From NCBI GenBank assembly GCA_034006035.1, contig JAVETN010000009.1, positions 1-64,000 of the forward strand: a stretch of DNA of 64,000 bases, given 5' to 3'. The translations under genes and the position numbers were made by a program. The stretch is from Desulforegulaceae bacterium (GTDB lineage Bacteria; Desulfobacterota; Desulfobacteria; Desulfobacterales; JACKCP01). Below the pieces are notes generated by a model that did not search any database, was not told the origin of the DNA, and saw only the letters and a program-made list of their open reading frames with translations. Shown here piece after piece: positions 46,443-55,574 of this stretch; the first letter of the stretch is position 1; the number at the start of each line of letters is the position of its first letter.

Positions 46443-48732
46443 ATGAAGAAAAATATGAGTTTACATTTTTTTGTGGCAGCTATTTTAGCACTTTTTTTTG
46501 GCTTTTACCTTCTCAGCCTGCAGTAGCAGCAGTGATTCTGACACTCCAGCTGGAAAACCAACTGGAGAGCGAAAAATCACAATAGCTGATATTTCAGCAT
46601 CAGCACCTAAGGAAGTAAACTTGAGTTCAAAAACTATCACAGCTTCAGGAGGAACTATAACAAGCACTGATATTAAAGAATTTAAAATTGAAATCCCACC
46701 TGGAGCAGTAAGCGATTCTATTGATTTTTCAGTAGAAACTGCTGATGTATCAGGGCAAACTGGATTACCTGAAAACCTTGAGCTGGGAAGCAAATTGTTT
46801 ATTATCTCAGCCACTGGCTCTGATGAATGGAATAAATACAAATTATTCAACAAGCCAGTTAAAGTAACTCTTCCGGTCTCTGATTCAGATAGTTTGGATG
46901 GATGGTTTTTTTTCTCCTACAATTCAGACGGTACTTTAGAAGCACTTGGGTATGAATCATTGGATAAAATCAATAAAACAATTACTTTTGAAACAAGAAC
47001 TTTTGGCGACACCAGGTCAGGTGAAAAAATACCAGCAGCCTTCAAAACAACACAAAGTACAGGTAATATAATAAAAAATGTCTATATTGCCATTGGTACC
47101 GCAAAGGTATGGCAAGCTTTTTTAACTGGGGATTTAAATATTGACACCGGCTTCAGGCCCTCAAAAAATGGATGGTATATTCCAAATTACGGAGCTTACT
47201 ACAAAGCCTCAAGAGGTGGAAACTGTATGGGAATGTGCACATGGGCAAACTACTGGTTCAAAAAACACGGAAGCGGGTTTTACTCAAAATATCGTGATCC
47301 CCAGCAGACCCAAACCTGGGTTGATGACTCAACTGCAATTGAACTTGCAAGCAGGGCTCATGCAGCAGAAGTTGCAATCTGGGATGACTATGCAAGCCGT
47401 GAACTTGCTTCCCAAAAACCTTCTTCAACAGATGTTGCAAGGGCATATATAGGATCAATTTATGTAACAGGTGTTCCAGCCCTTGTTGGAATGTATCAGG
47501 CTGTAGAAGTTGGTAGCAGTTATCAGCTCACCGGTGCCCATGCAATTTCAGTTTACAAAGCCTCTATAGACCAGTCAGGTGAATGTAAACTATATGTTTA
47601 TGATCCAAATTACCCCAATAAAGACACAAGATATATAAAATATGTTGATGGAAAAGGTTTTTATATTTACCAGGGAGGTCCAAGTGCAAGTGACCCCGGG
47701 TACAGATATAATTATTTTAAACAATTTGGATACAGCTTTGGAATAAATGATTCTGTATTTGATGATTTAAAAACTTCAGCAGACAATAATTTTTCAGACA
47801 ATAGCGTTTTCCCTCAAATAACAATAACATCAATTGAAGCAAAAAACATTGATGAAAATGTTCTTGAAACAGAAGATAAAACTGAAAATGGAGAAACACT
47901 TTTCACAACTAAAGATAATGCCGTTGTAATCAAAGGAACTGTGCTTGGAGGTAATGCACAGGTTGAAGGCTCAGTTGTAAACAATATAAATCTAATTGTA
48001 ACAGACGATCTTTACTCAACTTCGGTAAATAATGAAGCAGACAAAGGAGACGGTTCATTTGAAATAACTCTTCCCCTTAAAAAAGGGGATAATGAAGTTA
48101 TATTTCTTGGCAGCAGCCCAAACAGTTTTTCCCATTGGGCAGCATTCAAAAGGGTTATTATCAACTCCGATGCAAGTCCTTCAAGTATGACAATAACACT
48201 TAGCTGGAGTCAAAATAACAGTGATGTTGACCTTTATGTAAAAGAACCTGCTTTTGAAGGTGATACAGGTGATACAGTTTATTACGGAAACAGAACAGGT
48301 GCAGACTCATCCAATCCTTATCTTGATTTTGATAATACAGAAGGATACGGACCTGAACATTATATTGGTAAATGGGGAATGTCCACCCTTTCATCCAACG
48401 AAGTTTCAAATCCAAACGGACTTTATGGAGACTATACTGTTGCTGTACATTATTATAGTGATGACGATGATGACTATGATAAAGATCAGGTCATTTCATG
48501 GAATGTAAGCTGGAGGTATCTTGCAGGAGCTCCATATGGTTCAGAAAATCCTGAAAAAAACGGTATCTGGATAGAAGGAAACAGGAACGGAGTTTTAACA
48601 AAGGCAAACTCAGGCACATCCGGAAGCATTAATTCAGGACCTGAATGGTCTGAAGCCTGGACTATTTCATACGACAATCCAGATGATTTTCAAATAACTA
48701 TACCCGAAGCTCATACAGTAATGCTTCCATAA
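46443..48732 (+). CDS. Putative lipoprotein with papain-like peptidase and DUF2135-like domains; frame broken at a T8 tract
   Basis: From TTG 46498 a 744-aa frame runs, but its true start is probably ATG 46443: MKKNMSLHFFVAAILALF continues into the main frame if one T is removed from the T8 run at 46492-46499, giving a lipoprotein signal ending in FSAC. The mature protein has a ZU5-like segment (GGTITSTDIKEFKIEIPPGAV), a papain/C39-like peptidase core with NCMGMC, GAHAISVYK and YDPNYP as the possible Cys-His-Asp set, and a C-terminal DUF2135-like domain (NNSDVDLYVKEP, GYGPEHYIG). It would be exported to the envelope. The T8 tract could act as a phase switch or be a read error. Confidence 0.7.
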
Positions 48733-48750
48733 ACTAACCTTTTAACTATA

Positions 48751-48782
48751 CCTCCTTTACATAAAAGCAAAGGAGGTTTTTA
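48751..48782 (+). terminator. Rho-independent terminator after the peptidase-like lipoprotein
   Basis: CCTCCTTT (48751-48758) pairs perfectly with AAAGGAGG (48769-48776) and a TTTTT run follows. It comes 18 bases after the stop. Its right arm AGGAGG could also serve as ribosome-binding sequence for the following lipoprotein, 15 bases before that ATG. Confidence 0.8.
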
Positions 48783-48791
48783 TGGTAAAAA

Positions 48792-49298
48792 ATGAAAATT
48801 TTAAAAAAACAAAAAGTGATTTTATTTCTTATTATCCTATCTGGTGTTTCCGGGTGTAACAAACCTTCAAAGCCTGATTCCCAAACTAATAAAAACACAA
48901 ACCCTGTTTCATATATTTATTATCACGAAAACAAACCCCTTGAATCTGATTTGATTGTCAAGATTCAAAGCAGCGGAAAAGTAAGTTCAATAATAAAAAA
49001 ACTTAAACCTTTTTCCCAAAACCCCCACAGCTTTTCTTCATGGGAAAAATTCGAAGAAACAATTTTCATTGATAATAAAACTTTTTTTGAACTTACAGAG
49101 CTTTTAAAAAAAATTGGAGATAATGGTAAGATGGAAAAACCACCATTCCCGGGACAGCCAATTATTGATCTAAAAATTTGCTTTAATAATTTAAAATGTA
49201 AAAACTTTAGATTTTTTGAAGAAAATAAAACGAAAAACTTTAATCTGTTCAGGGAAAAACTAAATGAAGATGTTTTAAAAAAGTTTTCATTTTTTTAA
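48792..49298 (+). CDS. Small putative lipoprotein, unknown function
   Basis: This 168-aa protein has a basic N-terminus, a hydrophobic stretch (VILFLIILSGVSG) and a lipobox cysteine at residue 22 in GVSGC. The mature part is rich in asparagine, lysine and serine, with no recognised domain. It lies after the terminator of the peptidase-like lipoprotein gene, so it is transcribed independently or by readthrough. Outer-membrane or periplasmic anchoring is inferred from the signal. Confidence 0.65.
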   Translation: MKILKKQKVILFLIILSGVSGCNKPSKPDSQTNKNTNPVSYIYYHENKPLESDLIVKIQSSGKVSSIIKKLKPFSQNPHSFSSWEKFEETIFIDNKTFFELTELLKKIGDNGKMEKPPFPGQPIIDLKICFNNLKCKNFRFFEENKTKNFNLFREKLNEDVLKKFSFF

Positions 49299-49703
49299 AT
49301 TCAGCGGGTTGAGCTTACCTAGGACAACGGATAAACTCAATTTTTTGGGGAACAATTCTAATCAATTTTCCCAGCCAACAAAAGCTATTGGTTAGTGTTT
49401 AGCTCAAAAGATAAAATCTCATAATTTATAATCTTTAAAAAAACCAACTCATCAGCTGCCCCTTGAATTATCCAAGTCAGTGGTCTTCTTAGAGTATAAA
49501 GAAAATAGCCCCTGTCTTTGTTTGCATTAACCAACGGTCTTGTTGTTAAATTTCTTTTCTTCTTTAATTAAAACAAATTTCCAGTTTTTCACCAAAGATT
49601 ATATAGTTTGCAAAACATAATCTATAATGTTAAAAAATCTGTTTTGATATTTATATACAAAAAAATTTACAATAAACTAAATTAAGAGTTTCAGGAATAT
49701 ATT
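49299..49703. other. Intergenic region upstream of metG
   Basis: This 405-base stretch has no convincing frame, RNA gene or hairpin. It presumably contains the metG promoter, but I could not assign one. No T-box-like or SAM-riboswitch signature was recognised by eye. Confidence 0.3.
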
Positions 49704-51830
49704 ATGAAAAAACTTATTACTTCAGCCCTTCCCTATGTAAATAATGTTCCCCATCTTGGAAATATAATAGGATGTGTTCTTTCAGCAGATGTTTATGCAA
49801 GATTTTGCAGGCTAAGGGGATATGAAACACTTTATGTATGTGGAACAGATGAATACGGCACAGCAACTGAAAATAAGGCAAGGGAAGAAGGACTCACTCC
49901 AAAACAAGTTTGCGATAAATACCATGAAATACACAAAAATATTTACAAAAATTTTAATATTTCATTTGATATTTTTGGAAGAACCTCCTCTCCTGAACAA
50001 ACAAAAATAGCCCAGGAAATATTTTTTGACCTTGAAAAAAACAATCTGATTAAAGAACAAACAACCAAAAGATCTTTTTGCCAAAATGATACAATCTTCC
50101 TTGCAGACAGATATATTGAAGGAGTCTGCCCTTTTTGCAATTATGAAGATGCAAGAGGAGATCAATGTGACAAATGCGGTAAACTCCTGGAACCGGAACT
50201 TTTAAAAGAACCAAGATGTAAAATCTGCCAAAACACTCCGATTTTAAAAGAAACTTCCCATCTTTACCTTAAACTTGATAAACTTCAGGAAAGCCTTGAA
50301 ACCTGGTATAAAGAATCTTCTATCAAAGGCAAATGGACAAACAATGCCGTAAAAACAACAAAGGCCTGGTTTGATCTTGGTCTTTTACCAAGACCAATTA
50401 CAAGAGACTTGTCATGGGGAATTCCTGTTCCCAAAAAAGGGTATGAAAACAAAGTCTTTTATGTATGGTTTGACGCTCCAATTGGATATATTTCCATGAC
50501 GGCAAAAAAGAGAAGCGACTGGAAAGATTGGTGGCAAAACCCTGAAAATGTAGAACTTTATCAGTTTATGGCCAAAGACAATATTCCTTTTCATACAGTA
50601 ATTTTTCCTGCTTCCTTAATTGGAACAGGCAAAAAATGGACTCTTTTACACCATATAAATGCAACAGAATATCTTAATTATGAAGATACAAAATTTTCCA
50701 AATCAAACAATATTGGAGTTTTTGGAACAGATGTAAAAGAAACTGGAATTGATATTGATTTGTGGAGATTTTACCTTCTTGCAAACAGACCTGAAAGAAC
50801 AGATTCGGATTTTACCTGGAGTGATTTCATTGAAAAAGTAAACTCTGAATTTATTGATAATATTGGAAACCTTGTAAACAGAACCCTTACTTATCTTAAA
50901 AAGAATTTTGACGGTGAAATTAAAGATATTGATTCTTTTGAAGAACACAATGAATTTACAAAAACCTGTGCAAAGGAAGCAGATAAAATAACAGAATATC
51001 TTGAAAAAGTTAAAATAAGGGAAGCCATAAGGCAAGTTCTTTTAATTGGAAACAAGGGAAATAAGTTTTTCCAGGACATGGTTCCCTGGGAAAAAATTAA
51101 AACTGATAAAGAACATGCCCATGCAACTGTTTCTGCTCTTGCATATCTTGTAAGAAATATTGCCATAGCAATTTCTCCTTATATGCCTGATACTTCCAAT
51201 AAAATTCTTGATATTTTAAACATTAAGAATGCTTCCTGGGAAGATATAAATAAATTCAAGGGACTTGATTCTCATAAAATTAACACCCCTGAAATTATCC
51301 ACAAAAAACTTGAATCTTCCTTGGCTGAAAAATTCAAGAAAAAGTTCTCGGGTAATAGCCCTGAATTTGGGAAACTTCAGTTAAAAGCTGCAAAAATTAT
51401 AGAAGTAAAAAATCATCCAAACGCTGAACATCTTTATCATTTAACAATTGATGCTGGCGAAGATAAAACAAGAAGTATAGCTGCAGCACTTGTAAAGCAC
51501 TATTCAAAAGAAGAGCTCAAAGGTAAAAAAGTTATAATTCTTGCAAATCTAAAATCTGCTGAACTTAAGGGAATAATCTCAGAGGGAATGGTTCTTGTTT
51601 GTAAGAAAAAGAAAAAAATGGAACTTCTTGACAGTTCAAAGTTTGAAATTGGAGATTTGGTTGAAGTTGAAAATCAAAAAACTGATCATAGTGAAATAAC
51701 AATTGAAGAATTTAAAAACGTTCCACTTCAGATCAAAGACTCTAAAATGATTTTTGATGAGGACAAAATTTGTTTTATAAAAGGAGTTGAGATTGAAACA
51801 CAAAATCTCAAATCTGGCAAAATTTGCTGA
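49704..51830 (+). CDS. metG: Methionyl-tRNA synthetase with C-terminal tRNA-binding domain
   Basis: The 708-aa enzyme charges tRNA-Met. It has the HIGH-like HLGN in NNVPHLGNI (residues 13-21) and zinc-binding cysteine clusters (CPFCNYEDARGDQCDKC, then CKIC). The KMSKS loop appears as KFSKS, and the anticodon-binding domain holds WEKIK. A C-terminal EMAP/Trbp111-type tRNA-binding domain (about 555-655, LQLKAAKIIEVKNHPNAEHL) follows, then a short tail. ATG at 49704 has AGGA upstream. It overlaps the following methyltransferase gene. Confidence 0.95.
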   Translation: MKKLITSALPYVNNVPHLGNIIGCVLSADVYARFCRLRGYETLYVCGTDEYGTATENKAREEGLTPKQVCDKYHEIHKNIYKNFNISFDIFGRTSSPEQTKIAQEIFFDLEKNNLIKEQTTKRSFCQNDTIFLADRYIEGVCPFCNYEDARGDQCDKCGKLLEPELLKEPRCKICQNTPILKETSHLYLKLDKLQESLETWYKESSIKGKWTNNAVKTTKAWFDLGLLPRPITRDLSWGIPVPKKGYENKVFYVWFDAPIGYISMTAKKRSDWKDWWQNPENVELYQFMAKDNIPFHTVIFPASLIGTGKKWTLLHHINATEYLNYEDTKFSKSNNIGVFGTDVKETGIDIDLWRFYLLANRPERTDSDFTWSDFIEKVNSEFIDNIGNLVNRTLTYLKKNFDGEIKDIDSFEEHNEFTKTCAKEADKITEYLEKVKIREAIRQVLLIGNKGNKFFQDMVPWEKIKTDKEHAHATVSALAYLVRNIAIAISPYMPDTSNKILDILNIKNASWEDINKFKGLDSHKINTPEIIHKKLESSLAEKFKKKFSGNSPEFGKLQLKAAKIIEVKNHPNAEHLYHLTIDAGEDKTRSIAAALVKHYSKEELKGKKVIILANLKSAELKGIISEGMVLVCKKKKKMELLDSSKFEIGDLVEVENQKTDHSEITIEEFKNVPLQIKDSKMIFDEDKICFIKGVEIETQNLKSGKIC

Positions 51831-52575
51831 TGAAATAAACAAAGAAAAATTCAAAAATCTTTCTTCAAAAAAACAACATGAAATTATAGCGTCTTTTGCT
51901 TGTTTATGTTTTAAAAAAAATAAACCCTTAGATTTTTATAAAAAATATGAAACTTTTCATTCCTGGGTGGAACTTGACAGGTTCTACCCGGGAAACTGGT
52001 TAAATGATAAAGAAAAACTCCAGGGGTTTTTTGAATTTCATATTTCTTTTTCCTTAAATCCCCCAATTAATGATCTGGAAAAAAACCTTGAACTTAATAC
52101 AAAATGGAATCCTTTATATAATCTTTCAATTTATTTAGATGAAATAAGAAGCCCTTATAATATTGGTTCAATTTTAAGAATTGCAGATAATTTTGGATTA
52201 AAAGGAGTTTTTCACTCATCTTCACATATAAACATTTCAAACTCTAAACTTAAAAAATCTTCAATGGGAACATCTAGATGGATTCCTTTAACTTTTATTG
52301 AAGACCCTGTTTCCTGGTTTTTAAATTCAGGTAAAGAAGTTGTTGCACTTGAAACAGGAAAAGACTCCCAAAATATTTCAGATTGGAATCCTTCAAAAAA
52401 CTGCATAATTGTTGCAGGAAATGAGGAAAACGGAATTAGCAAAAAAATTTTATCATCCTGTACACAAAAAGTTCATATTCCAATGTTTGGATTTAAAAAA
52501 TCAATGAATGTAAGCAATGCTGTTTCTGTTATCTGTTACAAATATATTGAAAAGATAAATAACCTGGCCGGCTAA
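51793..52575 (+). CDS. TrmH/SpoU-family RNA 2'-O-methyltransferase
   Basis: The C-terminal 150 residues form a SPOUT methyltransferase: LDEIRSPYNIGSILRIADNFG (motif 1), IIVAGNEENGIS (motif 2) and KVHIPMFGFKKSMNVSNAVSV (motif 3). The N-terminal 110 residues are an uncharacterised extension. The likely start is TTG 51793, six bases after AAGGAG. That makes the gene overlap the 3' end of metG by 38 bases, a sign of translational coupling. It probably methylates ribose in tRNA or rRNA; the exact target is unknown. Confidence 0.82.
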   Translation: MKHKISNLAKFADEINKEKFKNLSSKKQHEIIASFACLCFKKNKPLDFYKKYETFHSWVELDRFYPGNWLNDKEKLQGFFEFHISFSLNPPINDLEKNLELNTKWNPLYNLSIYLDEIRSPYNIGSILRIADNFGLKGVFHSSSHINISNSKLKKSSMGTSRWIPLTFIEDPVSWFLNSGKEVVALETGKDSQNISDWNPSKNCIIVAGNEENGISKKILSSCTQKVHIPMFGFKKSMNVSNAVSVICYKYIEKINNLAG

Positions 52576-52589
52576 GTTTTTTTAAATAT

Positions 52590-53333
52590 CTAATCATAAA
52601 TAACTTCTTTTAAATAAAGCCCATGAGGAGGTGCTGTCATTCCTGCACTTGCCCTGTCTTTTTTTTCAAGAATGGCTGGGATTTCATCTGGTGAGATTTT
52701 TCCAAGTCCAATCTGAACAAGGGTTCCTGTAATATTTCTAACCATATATCTTAAAAAACCGTCACCACTTACAATAATTTTTATTTTCCCGTTGGAAAAG
52801 GGTTTTACATCAAGATTAAAAATTGTTCTTATACTATGAGCTCTTAAACTTCCAGCAGCTTCAAATGATTTAAAATCATGTTTGCCAATTAAATAAGAAG
52901 CTGCCTTTTTCATTTTTTCAATATCCAGGGTCTGGCGTATATGCCAGATATAATTTCTTCCTATGGCTGGCCTTTGACTCTGGTTTAAAATTACATATTC
53001 ATAGATTTTTGATTTTGCAGAAAATCTTGAATGAAAATCAAGGGGAACTTCAATACATTCTTTAATTGCTATTCCTTTGGGAACAAGGTGATCCAAGCCT
53101 TTTTCAAAAGATTTTTCAACAATTTTTGTATTACAGGTGAAATTTGCAACCTGGTTTAAGGCATGGACTCCTGCATCTGTTCTTCCTGATCCATGAACTT
53201 CAACATAAGAATTTGTCATAATTGAAACTGCTTTTTCAATTTCTCCTTGAATTGTTCTCACACTAGGCTGAATCTGCCAACCATGAAAATTGGTACCATC
53301 ATATTCTATAGTTATCTTAAAATTTCTTTTCAA
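52590..53333 (-). CDS. truA: tRNA pseudouridine synthase A
   Basis: The 247-aa protein has the TruA catalytic motif GSGRTDAGVHA (with the nucleophilic Asp, about residues 49-59), RYMVRNITGTLVQIG and the N-terminal IEYDGTNFHGWQ. It makes pseudouridine at positions 38-40 of tRNA. It is transcribed toward the SPOUT methyltransferase and is preceded, 11 bases upstream, by a small zinc-ribbon frame. Length is normal. Confidence 0.95.
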   Translation of the reverse strand: MKRNFKITIEYDGTNFHGWQIQPSVRTIQGEIEKAVSIMTNSYVEVHGSGRTDAGVHALNQVANFTCNTKIVEKSFEKGLDHLVPKGIAIKECIEVPLDFHSRFSAKSKIYEYVILNQSQRPAIGRNYIWHIRQTLDIEKMKKAASYLIGKHDFKSFEAAGSLRAHSIRTIFNLDVKPFSNGKIKIIVSGDGFLRYMVRNITGTLVQIGLGKISPDEIPAILEKKDRASAGMTAPPHGLYLKEVIYD

Positions 53334-53344
53334 TTTAAATCTAC

Positions 53345-53527
53345 CTAAAGCCTGTCAACTGGAAGAAATGCCAAAAACTCTTCTGTATAATCGTTTAAGA
53401 AATATTTCATTTTGTCTTTATCAAACTTTGTCTTGCAATCCTTGCAATAAAAAAAAGCCTTTGTTCAGCTTCTTTTTAAAACTACCCTTCCATTACAATT
53501 TGGGCATCTTTCTTTAAGTTTTTTCAT
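53345..53527 (-). pseudogene. Small zinc-ribbon gene with an in-frame TGA
   Basis: From ATG 53527, with AGGAGG four bases upstream, the frame reads MKKLKERCPNCNGRVVLKRS, then TGA at 53467-53465. It continues TKAFFYCKDCKTKFDKDKM to a TAG at 53345. Two CxxC pairs (CPNC and CKDC) form a zinc ribbon across the TGA. The 60-residue frame ends 11 bases before truA, suggesting an operon. The TGA could be a nonsense mutation, a read error or, less likely, selenocysteine: a short TTGCAA-GGA-TTGCAA hairpin follows but lacks clear SECIS features. Confidence 0.6.
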
Positions 53528-53626
53528 CTAACCTCCTAAAATTGTCTTGCCATTACTTAAATTAAAAGTAAAATAAGTTCTTTCAAAAAAACTGTATTTA
53601 TACCAGAATAAGATAAAAAATTAAAG

Positions 53627-54820
53627 ATGGAAAATATCATGGAAAAACTTCAATGCAAAGGTTTTAAAGCAGCTGGAATAAGCTGTGGAATAAAAAAGAA
53701 CAATTTATTTGACCTTGGTCTTATTGTATCTGAAATTCCATCAAACGCAGCTGCTGTCTTTACAAAAAACAAAGCTGTGGCAGCTCCTGTAGTTGTATCC
53801 AAAGAAAACATTAATTCAAAAAAATGCTCTGCCGTTATTGTAAACAGCGGGAATGCAAATTGTGCAACTGGAAAACAGGGAATTGAAAACTCAAGAATAA
53901 CTGTAGAAGAAACTGCCAAAATCCTTGGAATCGACTTTTCACATATTCAAGTTGGGTCAACAGGTGTTATTGGTCAGCAGCTCCCCGTTGAAAAAATCAT
54001 TTCAAATTTAAAAACGCTTAAATCAAATTTAAAAAATGATTTTGATGATTTCAACTCTGCAATAATGACAACAGACAAGTTTAAAAAAAATATTGTTTTA
54101 AAAGAAAAAATCAATGGAAAAGAAGTAACACTTCTTGCCATAGCCAAAGGTGCTGGAATGATAAGACCTGATATGGCAACAATGCTTTGTTATGCATTAA
54201 CAGATGCTGAAATTGATGAAAATGATATAAAAAACTTTCTTTTAAGAGCTGTAAATAAAAGCTTCAATAAAATAACAGTTGATGGAGACACAAGTACAAA
54301 CGATACTGTTCTTTTAATGGCTAACGGTTTAAGCAAAGTAAAAATAGATTCCCACGAAAAATCTTTTGCCTTTCAAAATATGCTTGATAAAGCTCTTATT
54401 TATCTTTCAAGAGAAATCGTAAGAGATGGTGAAGGTGCAACAAAAGTTGTTAAAATTAATGCTGTAAATGCAAAATCTTATGAGGATGCTTTTAAAATTG
54501 TAGATTCAATTGCACATTCTAATCTTTTTAAAACAGCTCTTTTTGGTGAAGATCCAAACTGGGGAAGAATAATTGCGGCTGCAGGAAGATCTGGAGCTGA
54601 AATTGACCCTTATGAAACTGATATTTACTTTGAAGATGTGTGTATGATGGAAAAAGGATTCGGACTTGGCCATTTAAATGAAGAAAAAGCATTGGAAATA
54701 ATGAAAAGAGATTCTTTTGAAATTACTATTGATTTAAATTCAGGGACATTTTCAGATTATATAATAACAAATGATCTTTCCTATGAATACATTAAAATAA
54801 ATGCTGATTATAGAACATGA
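53627..54820 (+). CDS. argJ: Bifunctional glutamate N-acetyltransferase / amino-acid N-acetyltransferase
   Basis: The 397-aa ArgJ transfers acetyl groups between N-acetylornithine and glutamate in arginine synthesis. Visible signatures are VNSGNANCATG, the autocleavage site in GMIRPDMATML (cut before Thr), DGDTSTNDT and EDPNWGRIIAAAGRSG. The precursor is self-processed into alpha and beta chains. Start at 53627, with a second Met four codons later. Its stop overlaps the next start by four bases (ATGA). Confidence 0.94.
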   Translation: MENIMEKLQCKGFKAAGISCGIKKNNLFDLGLIVSEIPSNAAAVFTKNKAVAAPVVVSKENINSKKCSAVIVNSGNANCATGKQGIENSRITVEETAKILGIDFSHIQVGSTGVIGQQLPVEKIISNLKTLKSNLKNDFDDFNSAIMTTDKFKKNIVLKEKINGKEVTLLAIAKGAGMIRPDMATMLCYALTDAEIDENDIKNFLLRAVNKSFNKITVDGDTSTNDTVLLMANGLSKVKIDSHEKSFAFQNMLDKALIYLSREIVRDGEGATKVVKINAVNAKSYEDAFKIVDSIAHSNLFKTALFGEDPNWGRIIAAAGRSGAEIDPYETDIYFEDVCMMEKGFGLGHLNEEKALEIMKRDSFEITIDLNSGTFSDYIITNDLSYEYIKINADYRT

Positions 54821-55512
54821 CAGAAAAAATAAGACTTCAGAAATTTATTGGAAATTCAGGGTATTGCTCCAGAAGAAAAGCTGAAGAACTGATTTTGGAA
54901 AATAAGGTCAAGGTAAACAATGAAACTGCCACCCTTGGAACAAAAATTGATCCAAAAAAGGACAAAGTATATATAAACGGAAAAAAAATTGAGCTTAATG
55001 AAAAAACTGTTTATATTATGCTTAACAAGCCTCCTGGGTTTATTTCAAGCTGCAGCCATAAAGGGAAAAAAACTGTAATTGACCTGGTTGATGTAAAAGA
55101 AAGAGTTTATCCTGTTGGAAGACTTGATATGAACTCAAGGGGACTGATTCTTCTCATAAATGACGGAGAACTTCACAACAGACTTTCACATCCATCTTTT
55201 GATCATGAAAAGGAGTATCTTGTTAAAACAAATATCCCTTTGACCAACAAAGAGATTAAGCTTCTTTCTGAAGGTGTTGTAATAGACGGAAGAAAAACAA
55301 GGAAAGCTTTTATAAAAAGAAAAAAAAACGATTATTTAAGCATTACTCTTAAAGAAGGAAGAAATAGACAAATAAGAAAAATGGTTGAAACATTAAACAA
55401 AAAAGTTGTGGATCTTTTTAGAATAAGAATGTCTGAAATTTTACTTGGTAGTCTTCCTGAAGGTAAATGGAGATATCTCAGTAAAAATGAAATTAATAAT
55501 TTGAAAAAATAA
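54817..55512 (+). CDS. Pseudouridine synthase of the RsuA/RluB family
   Basis: The 231-aa protein starts with an S4 RNA-binding domain (IRLQKFIGNSGYCSRRKAEE). It then has the synthase core with catalytic GRLDMNSRGLILLINDG and HPSFDHEKEYLV. The family isomerises uridine in rRNA; RluB acts on 23S rRNA, RsuA on 16S, and I cannot separate them here. It overlaps argJ by four bases, an unusual but recurrent kind of housekeeping pairing. Confidence 0.88.
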   Translation: MTEKIRLQKFIGNSGYCSRRKAEELILENKVKVNNETATLGTKIDPKKDKVYINGKKIELNEKTVYIMLNKPPGFISSCSHKGKKTVIDLVDVKERVYPVGRLDMNSRGLILLINDGELHNRLSHPSFDHEKEYLVKTNIPLTNKEIKLLSEGVVIDGRKTRKAFIKRKKNDYLSITLKEGRNRQIRKMVETLNKKVVDLFRIRMSEILLGSLPEGKWRYLSKNEINNLKK

Positions 55513-55574
55513 TTTGACAATTAATTTTATAATGAGGCAGGTAAATAAGTTAATACTACCTGCCACAAAATTAT

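Noticed and set aside
46391-46585. Separate 64-aa gene upstream of the lipoprotein
   Set aside because: It is an out-of-frame reading of the lipoprotein signal and early coding region, with no ribosome-binding site of its own.
51787-51792. TTG at 51787 as the start of the RNA methyltransferase
   Set aside because: It directly abuts the AAGGAG element; the TTG at 51793 has the proper spacing.
53425-53465. SECIS element downstream of the in-frame TGA
   Set aside because: The only hairpin (TTGCAA-GGA-TTGCAA) has a three-base loop without the expected GU-type apical loop; it is a chance palindrome until shown otherwise.
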